From ZC4RG30 sp965652645 (lineage in GTDB: Bacteria > Pseudomonadota > Gammaproteobacteria > Steroidobacterales > Steroidobacteraceae): a DNA stretch of 14,973 nucleotides. The notes under the pieces were generated by a model, which saw only the letters and a program-made list of their open reading frames with translations, was not told the DNA's origin and made no database searches. The position numbers and the translations under genes are program-made. Shown one piece after another: positions 1 to 7,272 of the stretch. Numbering within the stretch: position 1 is the first letter of the stretch; each line of letters opens with the position of its first letter. The stretch covers positions 1-14,973 of the forward strand of contig CBFGXE010000055.1 in the NCBI GenBank assembly GCA_965652645.1, written 5' to 3'.

Positions 1-137
1 AAACCGCCGCCGCGCAGCAGCTCCAGTGCCTCGCGTGCCAGCGTGACGTGCCGTGCGGTGAAACCGTCCCCGGTGAGTGCGAACAGCAGCGTGTCCGCGA
101 TCGCCACCTCGTCCTCGACGACCAGGATCCGCTGCAT
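1..137 (-). CDS. creB: CreB-like two-component response regulator, N-terminal part (cut by window edge)
   Basis: Only the first 45 codons are inside the window; the gene runs off the left edge. The protein begins MQRILVVEDEVAIADTLLFA, the opening of a CheY-like receiver domain: a beta-1 strand, then an acidic cluster (E8, D9, E10) that helps bind Mg2+ around the phospho-acceptor Asp, which would lie outside the window. The MQRILVVEDE-IADTL pattern resembles CreB, the OmpR-family partner of the CreC sensor kinase, but an output domain cannot be seen. It starts 12 bp after the stop of the DUF4159 gene on the same strand, so the two are probably co-transcribed, and a sensor kinase gene would be expected further left. 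Receiver identity is firm; the CreB assignment is moderate. Confidence 0.8.
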   Translation of the reverse strand, partial: MQRILVVEDEVAIADTLLFALTGDGFTARHVTLAREALELLRGGG

Positions 138-149
138 GCGCGCAGGCGC

Positions 150-992
150 TCAGTGCGTCAGGGCATAGACCGCGAAGTTCACCGCCATGCGCAGGCCCGC
201 GCTTGCGGCCTCGGCCGGGTAGTCCGGGTCATCGGCCCACTGGAAGGAATCGCTCACGTCGTTGTTGAAGGCGATCGCCACCATCACGCGGCCATGGTCA
301 TCGAGGATGGCCCTCCAGTACGGCGTGTCGCCATCGGAGAGGTATCCGGGCCCGCCACCCATCAGGTTGTTCATGTTGGGGATGCGCGGGCGGCTCGACA
401 GGTCGTACACCGTGTGGAACAGCGGATGCTCGACCGGCAGGTCGACGATGTCGCGATCCGGGAAGACCCGCCGCATGCCCTCGACGAAACCCTCCCATTG
501 CTGCGAACCGAAGAAGCTGTCGGCGAAGAGGAAACCACCGCGCTCCAGGTACTCGCGCAGCTTGTCCGCCATCTCGTCGCTCAGGTTCCAGGAACCGGCC
601 AGGCCGACGATGAGGTAGGGCCAGTGGAACACGTCATCGCCGTCTTCCAGGTTCACCGGCTGCTCCACCGCGCGGACGTCGATGGTGGTCAGGCGCTTGA
701 GGATGCTGGCGTGGTAGCGGTCGCCCTTGGGGTAGTCCACCGCCCAGCTGGTGCCGCCCTGGCGCCAGTCACCGCCGCCGAAACGACCGAAACCGCCGAA
801 GCCCCAGCCGCCTGACGGATACATCAGCCGCGCCACCACGAAGCCGGCGGGCTCCCACTCGGGCAGGTCGGTGTAGTCGGCGTGGGCCTCGAAGCCGCGC
901 AGCACGCGGAATTCCCTCTCTGCCCAGGCAGCACCGGCCACGAGCATCAGGCCGGAAGCCAGCAGTACCGTCCACTTGGCGCGCGGGGTCAT
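150..992 (-). CDS. Secreted DUF4159 domain protein
   Basis: 280 aa. Residues 1-24 form a signal peptide (basic n-region, hydrophobic core, A-W-A cleavage site before ERE), so the mature protein is periplasmic. The rest matches the DUF4159 family: an early FVVARLMYPSGG motif, a Gly/Phe-rich loop (about residues 61-73), DYPKGDRYHASILKRLT, WPYLIVGLAGSWNLSD, and the LREYLERGGFLFADSFFG segment. This last part has the Rossmann-like look of a ThuA/glutamine-amidotransferase fold, as do other DUF4159 proteins. No enzyme activity is established for the family. The gene is followed at 12 bp by the CreB-like regulator gene, so this secreted protein may belong to the same envelope or carbon-stress regulon (inference). 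The ATG at 992 has no good Shine-Dalgarno sequence and lies 37 bp from the divergent ybiI start. Confidence 0.88.
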   Translation of the reverse strand: MTPRAKWTVLLASGLMLVAGAAWAEREFRVLRGFEAHADYTDLPEWEPAGFVVARLMYPSGGWGFGGFGRFGGGDWRQGGTSWAVDYPKGDRYHASILKRLTTIDVRAVEQPVNLEDGDDVFHWPYLIVGLAGSWNLSDEMADKLREYLERGGFLFADSFFGSQQWEGFVEGMRRVFPDRDIVDLPVEHPLFHTVYDLSSRPRIPNMNNLMGGGPGYLSDGDTPYWRAILDDHGRVMVAIAFNNDVSDSFQWADDPDYPAEAASAGLRMAVNFAVYALTH

Positions 993-1017
993 CGCCGAAG
1001 CGTACTGCTTGCCGCGC

Positions 1018-1023
1018 TAGAAT
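1018..1023 (+). promoter_or_regulatory. Putative -10 box (TAGAAT) of ybiI
   Basis: TAGAAT matches the sigma-70 -10 consensus in 5 of 6 positions and lies in the sequence CTAGAAT. The ATG of ybiI begins 7 nt after the box, which would put +1 at or next to the start codon and suggests a leaderless transcript. No convincing -35 is visible, so this is a partial call. Confidence 0.45.
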
Positions 1024-1029
1024 GCAGCC

Positions 1030-1296
1030 ATGGCCACCGGCTGGGCACATGAAGGCGCCGTCCAGGAGCAGATCGACGCCACCGTGAAGGACGCCATCCA
1101 GCGCTCCCGCAGCCAGCTGCCGGCTGGCGAAAGCCTGCGCCTCTGTGCGGAGTGCGGAGAAGACATCCCCGAGGCCCGCCGCGCGGCGCTGCCGGGCGTG
1201 CGGCTGTGCCTCGCCTGCCAGGCGCTCGCCGACCGCGACCAGCAGCCGGTCGCCGGCTACAACCGCCGCGGCAGCAAGGACAGCCAGCTGCGCTAG
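1030..1296 (+). CDS. ybiI: YbiI-type DksA/TraR C4 zinc-finger protein
   Basis: 88 aa, the usual length for the YbiI branch of the DksA/TraR family. It begins MATGWAHEGAVQEQI and ends GYNRRGSKDSQLR, both very close to E. coli YbiI as I recall it. The four zinc ligands are Cys39, Cys42 (CAEC) and Cys60, Cys63 (CLAC), in the pattern CxxC-x17-CxxC. DksA relatives bind in the RNA polymerase secondary channel; this short form lacks the long coiled coil of DksA itself, and its role is not established. There is no upstream Shine-Dalgarno sequence, while a -10-like box sits 7 nt before the ATG. The TAG stop overlaps the stop of the convergent asmA-like gene. Confidence 0.93.
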   Translation: MATGWAHEGAVQEQIDATVKDAIQRSRSQLPAGESLRLCAECGEDIPEARRAALPGVRLCLACQALADRDQQPVAGYNRRGSKDSQLR

Positions 1297-1299
1297 CGC
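1290..1299. other. Palindrome containing both convergent stop codons
   Basis: GCGCTAGCGC is a perfect 10-bp palindrome. The central CTAG supplies the TAG stop of ybiI (1294-1296) and, on the other strand, the TAG stop of the asmA-like gene (1293-1295). No terminator is seen on either side, so the two transcripts probably overlap at their 3' ends. Confidence 0.9.
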
Positions 1300-3347
1300 T
1301 TCAGCAGGTCCTTCAGCCGGTCCTGCACCTTGTCGCGCACTTTCTCCTCCGCCTTCTCGCGCTGCTCCTGCAGCTCCTGCTTCACCTCGTCCTTGCGCTC
1401 GTCGATCTCCTGCTTCACCCGCTCCTTCACCAGGCCGGTGAGGTTGGGCAGGATCTCCGGTTCGGTGAGCGTGCCGGTGATGCGGATGGGGATGGAGGCA
1501 CGCTCGAGGCCGGCGATGTCGGCACCCTCGCCCGGCGGCGTCTTCAGGATGGTGGTGGTCACCGTGAAGTCCAGCGCCTGGGTATCGAGGTTGGTGCTGC
1601 CGCTGCCGGTGACGCGCAGCAGCTGCGAGGCCACCACCATGTCCTTCGTGGTGGCGACGCCATCGACCACGTCGGCCGTGGCCTTGAAGCTGTCGAAGGG
1701 CGTGCGCCTGGTGTTGGTGACGGAAGCCAGCTTGCGGTCCACGATCAGCGACTGCGCCTGGGCAATGGCATACCACACGTCCATGCCCTCCACGGCACCG
1801 TCCTGCAGGTTCACGCCGATCCTGCCGTTGAGGGTCTTCACCAGGTCCGCGCCGCCGCTGCCGCGGGCGGTGAGCACCATGTCGAGGTTGCCCTTGCCCG
1901 ACAGCCGCTCGCTGTCGGCGTAGTCCTTCATCAGCTTTGCGATGTCGATGCCCGCCAGGTGCTCGTCCATCGAAAGTCGCGGCACGGCCTGGCGCATGTC
2001 GAGGCCGATGTCGCCGCTGTAGGTGCCCTCGTAGAGCCGCGCCTTCAGCGGCCCGAAACGCGCCACCTGGTCGGCGATCGACATGCCGGCCGAAAGCTGC
2101 GTCAGCTTCGCCCCGCCCACCTTGATCTCGCCCACCGTGAAGGTGCCCTTCGCCCGCATCGGCTTGAGCAGGTCGATGGGCAGCTCGATGGGCTCGCTGC
2201 TGGTTTCTTCCTCGGGCGCGGGCGGCTGGTAGCGGTCGAGGTCGATGCGGTCGAGGTCGAGCGCGAAGTCCATGCCTGTCGCCCCGGAGTGGGCGAAACG
2301 GCCGGTGAGCTTCGAGTCATCCAGCACCAGCGCCAGGTCCGACAGGCGCGCGGCACCGCCCTGCCATGACCAGGCGCCCTGCGCCGTGAACTTCGTCAGC
2401 ACGCCGGGATCGCGCGTCCGGGGCTGCTCCACGCCCAGCTGCTGCATCAGCTTGCGCGGCGAGACTTCGGCCAGCTTGAAGATGCCCTTCAGCGCCGGCG
2501 CGTCGATCAGTTGCGTGCCCTCGATCTGCCCCAGAAGCTGCGCATCGCCGAAGCCCGCGGTGAACGAAGTGCTTCCCAGGGTCTGCGCGATCAGGTCCAG
2601 GTCCGCCGCCGGCGTGTCGAAGGTCCACTTCAGCTCGCCCGGCGCGCCCTCCGGCTGGATGCGGCCGGCAAGGGCCAGGTCCGCAAGCTGGTAACGCTGC
2701 TTCTCCAGGTCGAAGGTGAGGCGGAAGGCCGCCTCCAGCGGCAGCGGTTTCTCGCCCGGCGCCGTCACCAGCTGCATCTTCGCCTGCACGGGGATCGGCA
2801 CATTCGGCGCCACGCGCCCGATGTCGATGTTCACCCCGTCGGCCTCCATGTCCTGGAATCCGATGCGGCTGTCGGTGATCGCAATGCCCGCGAGGCTCAG
2901 CTGCTGCGGGCCACCGCCGTCGGTCTCCGGCGCCCCGGGTTCGTCCGTGCCGCCCCATTCCTCCCAGTTGCCCCTGCCTTCGGCGTTCTGGCGCAGGCGC
3001 AGGTCCAGCCCGTCGATCTCGATGCGACCCACTTCCAGCTGTTTTTTCAGCAGCGGCACCAGCTTCACTGACAGCTTGGCGCGCCGGAGCGTGAGGAAGG
3101 GTTCATCGCCGAAGCCCGGCGGATTGCCCAGCGTGGCCTCGCCGGTCTCGATGGCGATCCAGGGGAACAGCGACAGCTTCAGCTCGCCGGGCAGCGACAG
3201 TTCGCGCCCCGTGGACTTCTGCACGGCCGCGGCGATGCGGTCCTTGTGGTCGTTCGGATCCACCAGCAGCAGCACGGCGACGGCCGCCAGCACCACCAAG
3301 GCCACGAGGCTGCCGAGCACGATGCCGATGATCTTGAATGCGCGCAT
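1293..3347 (-). CDS. AsmA family inner-membrane/periplasmic protein
   Basis: 684 aa. One N-terminal membrane segment (about residues 6-29) anchors a long periplasmic chain. The N-terminus has AsmA hallmarks: DPNDHKDRIAAAVQKSTGREL, then SLFPWIAIETGEATLGNPPGF, and EVGRIEIDGLDLRL. The C-terminal part holds the second AsmA block (about residues 440-615: RLYEGTYSGDI, ARGSGGADLVKTLNGRIGV, LDFTVTTTILKTPPG). The protein ends in a very charged, probably coiled-coil tail (about 635-684, rich in K, E, R, Q). AsmA-like proteins are thought to act in phospholipid transport and outer-membrane assembly. The start at 3347 is supported by GGAG 6 nt upstream. It lies about 100 bp downstream of the lipoprotein gene on the same strand. 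The length is typical of the shorter AsmA forms. Confidence 0.93.
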   Translation of the reverse strand: MRAFKIIGIVLGSLVALVVLAAVAVLLLVDPNDHKDRIAAAVQKSTGRELSLPGELKLSLFPWIAIETGEATLGNPPGFGDEPFLTLRRAKLSVKLVPLLKKQLEVGRIEIDGLDLRLRQNAEGRGNWEEWGGTDEPGAPETDGGGPQQLSLAGIAITDSRIGFQDMEADGVNIDIGRVAPNVPIPVQAKMQLVTAPGEKPLPLEAAFRLTFDLEKQRYQLADLALAGRIQPEGAPGELKWTFDTPAADLDLIAQTLGSTSFTAGFGDAQLLGQIEGTQLIDAPALKGIFKLAEVSPRKLMQQLGVEQPRTRDPGVLTKFTAQGAWSWQGGAARLSDLALVLDDSKLTGRFAHSGATGMDFALDLDRIDLDRYQPPAPEEETSSEPIELPIDLLKPMRAKGTFTVGEIKVGGAKLTQLSAGMSIADQVARFGPLKARLYEGTYSGDIGLDMRQAVPRLSMDEHLAGIDIAKLMKDYADSERLSGKGNLDMVLTARGSGGADLVKTLNGRIGVNLQDGAVEGMDVWYAIAQAQSLIVDRKLASVTNTRRTPFDSFKATADVVDGVATTKDMVVASQLLRVTGSGSTNLDTQALDFTVTTTILKTPPGEGADIAGLERASIPIRITGTLTEPEILPNLTGLVKERVKQEIDERKDEVKQELQEQREKAEEKVRDKVQDRLKDLLKR

Positions 3348-3381
3348 GGGGGGCTCCTGCTCCTGCCAGTCAGGGCGACCT

Positions 3382-3387
3382 AGTTTA
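3382..3387 (-). promoter_or_regulatory. Possible -10 box (TAAACT) of the asmA-like gene
   Basis: On the minus strand TAAACT (4 of 6 consensus positions) is about 35 nt before the asmA ATG, which would give a leader of about 28 nt containing the Shine-Dalgarno sequence. The -35 position (3405-3410) is poor but adjoins a 15-bp palindrome. Weak call. Confidence 0.3.
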
Positions 3388-3408
3388 CGCCAACGGCCAG
3401 CGGCCCCG

Positions 3409-3423
3409 TGTCGCGACGCGACA
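3409..3423. promoter_or_regulatory. 15-bp perfect palindrome upstream of asmA (candidate operator)
   Basis: TGTCGCG-A-CGCGACA: two perfect 7-bp arms around one base. It lies in the 102-bp gap between the lipoprotein gene stop and the asmA start, touching the -35 position of the putative asmA promoter. As an RNA hairpin it would need to open its centre, and it has no T-tract, so a protein binding site fits better than a terminator. No binding protein can be named. Confidence 0.45.
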
Positions 3424-3449
3424 GGGCGAGGGCCAATGGCCGGATCGGA

Positions 3450-4478
3450 CTACCGCAGCCTGCCGAAAAAAATGCCGTCGGGCGTGTCCGGGGCGGTGAA
3501 CTGGCGCAGCAGCGAAAGATCCGCCGGATCAAGCACGCTCACCTCGCCTGAATAGGCCGTGGTGTAGAGCTGACCGTTGAGCGGATTGACCTGGATGCTG
3601 CCGGTGCCCGTGCCCAGCTCCGCGGTGCTCTGTGCCACCACCTGGCGGGTGCTGGTGTCGATCTTCCACACGCGGATGCCGGCAGGCTGCGCATCCGGTT
3701 CCATGCCCATCGAATACAGGTAGCGGCTGTCGCCGGCGAAGCGCGCCACGAAGGGTGCACCATCGATGTCGACGGTGAAGTCCAGCTCGTGGTCGCCGGT
3801 GCGGAAGAAGGCGACCTTCGCCGATCGCCACAGGCTGGTGACGAACCAGCGGCCATCGGGGCTCACGGTCACCCGCTGGTTGGAAACCCCTGCGTCGACG
3901 GTGTCGACCAGCTGGCGCCGCGGCACGTCGATCACCGACAGCGTGCCGTCCCCCACGTTGCTGGTGAACAGCTTGCCGCCGCCGGGCGCGATGGCGAAGA
4001 AATGCGTGTTGCTGGATCCGGTGGGAATGCGGCCGATGATGGACTGCTCGAGCGGATCGACCACGAGGATGGCCTGCTCCTGTTCGGCGGTGACGTAGAG
4101 CATGCCGTCCGGCCCCATCTCGGCGTAATGGGGCCGCTTCGTCCCGCCCGTATCCAGCGCATGCGCGATGCTGCAGTCGTCCGTGCGCATGAAGTTGATG
4201 GTGTGGCCGTCCGGCCCCGGCTGGCCGATGTTGGCCGAGCTGTAGATGGGCACATAGAGCATGCGGCCGTCGGGCGAGAAGGCCGCCTCGTGCGGCGCCA
4301 CGTCCATCCTTGCCTGGCAGACCGGACTGTCGGTGGCGGCATCGTAGAGCGTGACGCCGGGCAGGCCCTTGCTCACCACGGCGATGAGCGCGCGCTCCGG
4401 CGCCGGCTTTTCCGGCCTTGCCGAGCAGGCCGCCAGCAGCAGCATCGCCCCGCAGACCACTCCCATGCCGCCCTTCAT
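3450..4478 (-). CDS. YncE-like beta-propeller lipoprotein
   Basis: 342 aa from the ATG at 4478. This start gives a clean lipoprotein signal, MKGGMGVVCGAMLLLAAC, with lipobox L-A-A-C and the lipidated cysteine at residue 18. GGGGG lies 6 nt upstream. A GTG at 4493 and an ATG at 4484 are in frame but leave no room for a ribosome binding site. The mature protein has repeated blades of the YVTN/YncE type: APHEAAFSPDGRMLYVPIYS, THFFAIAPGGGKLFTSNVGD, QRVTVSPDGRWFVTS and GSIQVNPLNGQLYTTAYSGE. It is therefore expected to be an outer- or inner-membrane-anchored periplasmic propeller. Such proteins serve as binding scaffolds; no ligand can be read from the sequence. It is divergent from the MFS gene (62-bp gap) and upstream of asmA. 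Confidence 0.88.
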   Translation of the reverse strand: MKGGMGVVCGAMLLLAACSARPEKPAPERALIAVVSKGLPGVTLYDAATDSPVCQARMDVAPHEAAFSPDGRMLYVPIYSSANIGQPGPDGHTINFMRTDDCSIAHALDTGGTKRPHYAEMGPDGMLYVTAEQEQAILVVDPLEQSIIGRIPTGSSNTHFFAIAPGGGKLFTSNVGDGTLSVIDVPRRQLVDTVDAGVSNQRVTVSPDGRWFVTSLWRSAKVAFFRTGDHELDFTVDIDGAPFVARFAGDSRYLYSMGMEPDAQPAGIRVWKIDTSTRQVVAQSTAELGTGTGSIQVNPLNGQLYTTAYSGEVSVLDPADLSLLRQFTAPDTPDGIFFGRLR

Positions 4479-4540
4479 GCGCATCCCCCGCACTGCGATG
4501 CGCTATCTTAGCAATTCCTCCCGCCGCGCCTTGCCGCCGC

Positions 4541-5749
4541 TTGTCCCACGCCGACCAGCAACTGTTCCGCGACCGCAACTTCCAGCTCTTCTTCGGTGGC
4601 CGGCTGTTCGCGAATTTCGCGCGCCAGATCGTGGCCGTGGCGGTGGGCTGGCAGGTCTACGAGATCACCGGCAGCCCCCTGCACCTGGGTCTGGTCGGGC
4701 TGGTGCAGTTCGGTCCCTCGCTGCTGCTGGTGTTGCACGGTGGCAGCACGGCCGACCGCCATGACCGCAAGCGCATCGTGCAGATCTGCCAGTGGATCGA
4801 GGGCGCCGTTTCGGCATGGCTGGCCTGGCGCAGCTTCGGCGGCACCATCACGGTGTTCGACATCTATGTGGCATCGGCCATCTTCGGCGCCGCATCGGCC
4901 TACGAACGGCCGGCCACCGGTGCCATGCTGCCGAACCTGGTGCCGCTGGCCATCCTGCAGCCGGCCATCGCGCTCTCCACCGGCGCCTGGCAGCTGGCCA
5001 CCATTGCGGGTCCCGCCGTCGGGGGGTTCATCTTCGCCATCTCCCCCGGTGCCTGCTACGCCAGCATCGCGGTGTTCTGGCTGGTTGGCGGCATCTGCAA
5101 TGGTGCCCTGCCCGCACTGCCACGCGAATCCTCCGCGCCGCAGACGCTGCGCGAGCAGCTCGCCGGCGTGCATTTCATCCGCGGCAACCCCACCATCCTC
5201 GGCACCATCTCGCTGGACCTGGTCGCCGTGCTGCTGGCCGGCGCCACCGCGCTGCTGCCGGTGTATGCCAAGGACATCCTGCACACCGACGCCGTCGGGC
5301 TCGGCCTGCTGCGCTCCGCCCCGGCCCTGGGCGCGCTGGCGGTGACCGCCTTCCTGGCTCGCAAGCCCTTCCAGCGGCGCGTGGGCATGCGCATGTTCCA
5401 GGCCGTGATCATCTTCGGCCTGGCCACCGTGGCCTTCGGCCTGTCCACCAGCCTGTGGCTGTCGCTGGCGGCGCTGGTGGTGATGGGAGGCGCCGACCAG
5501 ATCAGCGTGGTGATCCGCAACATGCTGGTGCAGGTGGCCACGCCCGATGCCATGCGCGGCCGCGTGGGCGCGGTGAATTACCTCTTCATCAGCGCATCCA
5601 ACCAGCTGGGCGAATTCCGCGCCGGCGTGACCGCGGCCTGGTGGGGCGCGCTGCCGGCGGTGGTGGTGGGAGGCGTGGGCAGCGTGCTCATCGCGCTGCT
5701 GTGGATGCGGCTCTTCCCCACCCTTCGCGACGTGGAAAAGCTGTCGTGA
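4541..5749 (+). CDS. MFS exporter (EntS/MFS_3-like)
   Basis: 402 aa from a TTG at 4541, with many hydrophobic segments consistent with a 12-helix major facilitator. The N-terminus SHADQQLFRDRNFQLFFGGR, followed by RQIVAVAVGWQVYEITGSPL, is typical of the EntS-like (MFS_3) group. The loop after helix 2 carries the MFS motif A, GGSTADRHDRKR (about residues 67-78). A weaker copy is seen in the second half (ARKPFQRRVGMR). EntS-like proteins export siderophores or drugs; the substrate here is unknown. The start is uncertain. No in-frame ATG or GTG lies between 4418 and the conserved region, and the ATG at 4418 would add about 41 non-homologous, Pro/Arg-rich residues and overlap the divergent lipoprotein gene. 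TTG 4541 lacks a clear Shine-Dalgarno sequence. Family firm, start moderate. Confidence 0.88.
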   Translation: MSHADQQLFRDRNFQLFFGGRLFANFARQIVAVAVGWQVYEITGSPLHLGLVGLVQFGPSLLLVLHGGSTADRHDRKRIVQICQWIEGAVSAWLAWRSFGGTITVFDIYVASAIFGAASAYERPATGAMLPNLVPLAILQPAIALSTGAWQLATIAGPAVGGFIFAISPGACYASIAVFWLVGGICNGALPALPRESSAPQTLREQLAGVHFIRGNPTILGTISLDLVAVLLAGATALLPVYAKDILHTDAVGLGLLRSAPALGALAVTAFLARKPFQRRVGMRMFQAVIIFGLATVAFGLSTSLWLSLAALVVMGGADQISVVIRNMLVQVATPDAMRGRVGAVNYLFISASNQLGEFRAGVTAAWWGALPAVVVGGVGSVLIALLWMRLFPTLRDVEKLS

Positions 5750-5771
5750 ATCCCGCCCGGCGGATCTGGCC

Positions 5772-5777
5772 TAGAAT
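5772..5777 (+). promoter_or_regulatory. Putative -10 box (TAGAAT) of the dienelactone hydrolase gene
   Basis: TAGAAT within CTAGAAT lies 28 nt before the ATG at 5806, giving a predicted leader of about 22 nt that includes the Shine-Dalgarno sequence GGGGGAA. There is no good -35 hexamer. It is the same 7-mer as the one before ybiI and the DUF6152 gene. Confidence 0.45.
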
Positions 5778-5805
5778 CAGCCACTCACCAAACGGGGGAA
5801 CTGCC

Positions 5806-6639
5806 ATGTGCGAATTCGACTCGGGTGATGACATCCTGCGGGGCAATGAGCTGTCCCGTCGTCAGTTCGGCGCCATGGGCGTGGGCGCAGCCTTCATGGC
5901 GGCATTGCCGCGCATTGCCGGAGCGGTAGACGTTTCGGAGTCCGAAGTAGAGATCAAGACGCCCGATGGCACCTGCGATGCGCATTTCGTCCATCCGGCT
6001 GGCGCCGCCGCCGCAGTGCTGGTGTGGCCCGACATCTTCGGCCTGCGTCCTGCGTTCCGCACCATGGGCAGGCGCCTGGCCGAGTCCGGCTACGCGGTGC
6101 TGACCGTGAACCCCTTTTATCGCTCGCTGAAGGGTGCGCCCGCTGACCGGGCTGCCGCCTTTGCGCTCGCGCCCAGCCTGACTCCCGCCACGCATGCCAC
6201 CGATGCGAAGGCCTTCGTCGCCTGGCTCGACGGACAGAAGGCCGTGGATACCAGGCGCAAGGTCGGCACCACCGGCTACTGCATGGGCGGACCCATCGTG
6301 ATGCGCACCGCGGCCACCATCCCGGATCGCATCGGCGCCGGCTGTTCCTTCCATGGCGGCGGCCTGAACACCAACGATGCCAGCAGCCCGCACCTGCTCA
6401 TCCCGCGGATGAAGGCCAGCATGCTCATCGCCATCGCCGACAACGATGACCAGAGCAACCCCACCTCCAAGGACATCCTGCGCAAGGCCTTCGACGACGC
6501 GAAGGTGCCGGCGGAGATCGAGGTGTACAAGGGCGCCAACCACGGCTGGTGCGCCATCGATTCGCAGGCCTACCACAAGGAGCAGGCCGAGCGGGCCTGG
6601 GGCCGCATGCTGGAGCTGTTCAGGAAGACGCTGGCCTGA
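5806..6639 (+). CDS. Tat-exported dienelactone hydrolase family protein
   Basis: 277 aa; the ATG at 5806 has GGGGGAA 5 nt upstream. The N-terminus carries a twin-arginine signal (S-R-R-Q-F at 17-21) followed by a hydrophobic stretch and an A-G-A site near residue 40, so the mature enzyme is predicted to be exported folded. The alpha/beta-hydrolase domain has all expected dienelactone hydrolase landmarks. VLVWPDIFGLRP lies near residue 71, the nucleophile motif GYCMGG has Cys159, an acidic residue is in ADNDD (about 212-215), and the catalytic His246 is in GANHGW. Classical dienelactone hydrolases open lactone rings in aromatic degradation and are cytoplasmic; exported members of this family have unclear substrates. 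It follows the MFS gene by 56 bp on the same strand but has its own -10-like box. Confidence 0.92.
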   Translation: MCEFDSGDDILRGNELSRRQFGAMGVGAAFMAALPRIAGAVDVSESEVEIKTPDGTCDAHFVHPAGAAAAVLVWPDIFGLRPAFRTMGRRLAESGYAVLTVNPFYRSLKGAPADRAAAFALAPSLTPATHATDAKAFVAWLDGQKAVDTRRKVGTTGYCMGGPIVMRTAATIPDRIGAGCSFHGGGLNTNDASSPHLLIPRMKASMLIAIADNDDQSNPTSKDILRKAFDDAKVPAEIEVYKGANHGWCAIDSQAYHKEQAERAWGRMLELFRKTLA

Positions 6640-6684
6640 GGCCCGCGCTGTCAACGGCCGTCCGGGCGGCGCGTTGTTTCCGCC

Positions 6685-7272
6685 GTGGAGTTGACCCTGA
6701 GCAAAGGCCCGACCTTGCCGGTTACCGCGGATGCGACCGAGTCGGCGCTGAACCAGTTCCTGGCCGGCGTGGAGCGGCGCGCCTATCGCATTGCGCGCAT
6801 TGCATTGCGGCATGACGAGGACGCGCTCGACGCCGTGCAGGACGCCATGCTCAGGCTCGCCCAGCGCTACAGCGGGCGCGATCCGGCCGAGTGGCCCGCC
6901 CTGTTCCACCGCATCCTGCAGAACCGGGTGCGCGACCTGCAGCGGCGGCGACAGGTGCGCAACCGGGTGATGGCGCTGTTGCCCTGGCGCCGCGACGCGG
7001 CAGAGGTAGGCGCCGACCCCGTTGCCGCGGCGCCGGACCCGGCGCCGGGACCCGCGACCGAGGTGGAGAGTGCCGCGCTGCTGCGGGCGCTGGAGGATGC
7101 CGTCCACGAACTGCCGCCGCGGCAGCGCGAAGCCTTCCTGCTGCGCAGCGTGGAGGGCCTGGACGTGGCCGCCACCGCCACGGCCATGGGCTGCAGCGAC
7201 GGCAGCGTGAAGACCCATCATTTCCGCGCGCTGCAGGCGCTGCGCGCGCGGCTCGGGGAGGACTGGACATGA
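6685..7272 (+). CDS. ECF RNA polymerase sigma factor
   Basis: 195 aa from a GTG at 6685. Region 2 spans about residues 26-92 (FLAGVERRAYRIARIALRHD, then EDALDAVQDAMLRLAQRY and FHRILQNRVRDLQRRR). A Pro/Ala-rich linker follows (about 105-128). Region 4 spans about 134-188 (LPPRQREAFLLRSVEGLD, then GCSDGSVKTHHFRALQALRARL), the helix-turn-helix that reads the -35 element. It heads a cluster with a DUF3619-like anti-sigma gene, a small secreted protein gene and a DUF3106 gene. This arrangement is known from Burkholderiales and Xanthomonadales, and it suggests an envelope-related regulon. The start lacks a good Shine-Dalgarno sequence and may lie a few codons later. The gap after the hydrolase gene is 45 bp and shows no recognisable ECF-type autoregulatory promoter. 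The last bases overlap the next ATG by 4 nt. Confidence 0.93.
   Translation: MELTLSKGPTLPVTADATESALNQFLAGVERRAYRIARIALRHDEDALDAVQDAMLRLAQRYSGRDPAEWPALFHRILQNRVRDLQRRRQVRNRVMALLPWRRDAAEVGADPVAAAPDPAPGPATEVESAALLRALEDAVHELPPRQREAFLLRSVEGLDVAATATAMGCSDGSVKTHHFRALQALRARLGEDWT

Noticed and set aside
1152..2369. 405-codon plus-strand frame over ybiI and asmA
   Set aside because: Antisense to the recognised AsmA protein, rich in His/Leu/Arg/Gly, no motif.
4418..4540. N-terminal extension of the MFS protein from the ATG at 4418
   Set aside because: It would add 41 Pro/Arg/Ala-rich residues absent from MFS proteins and overlap the signal-peptide region of the divergent lipoprotein gene.
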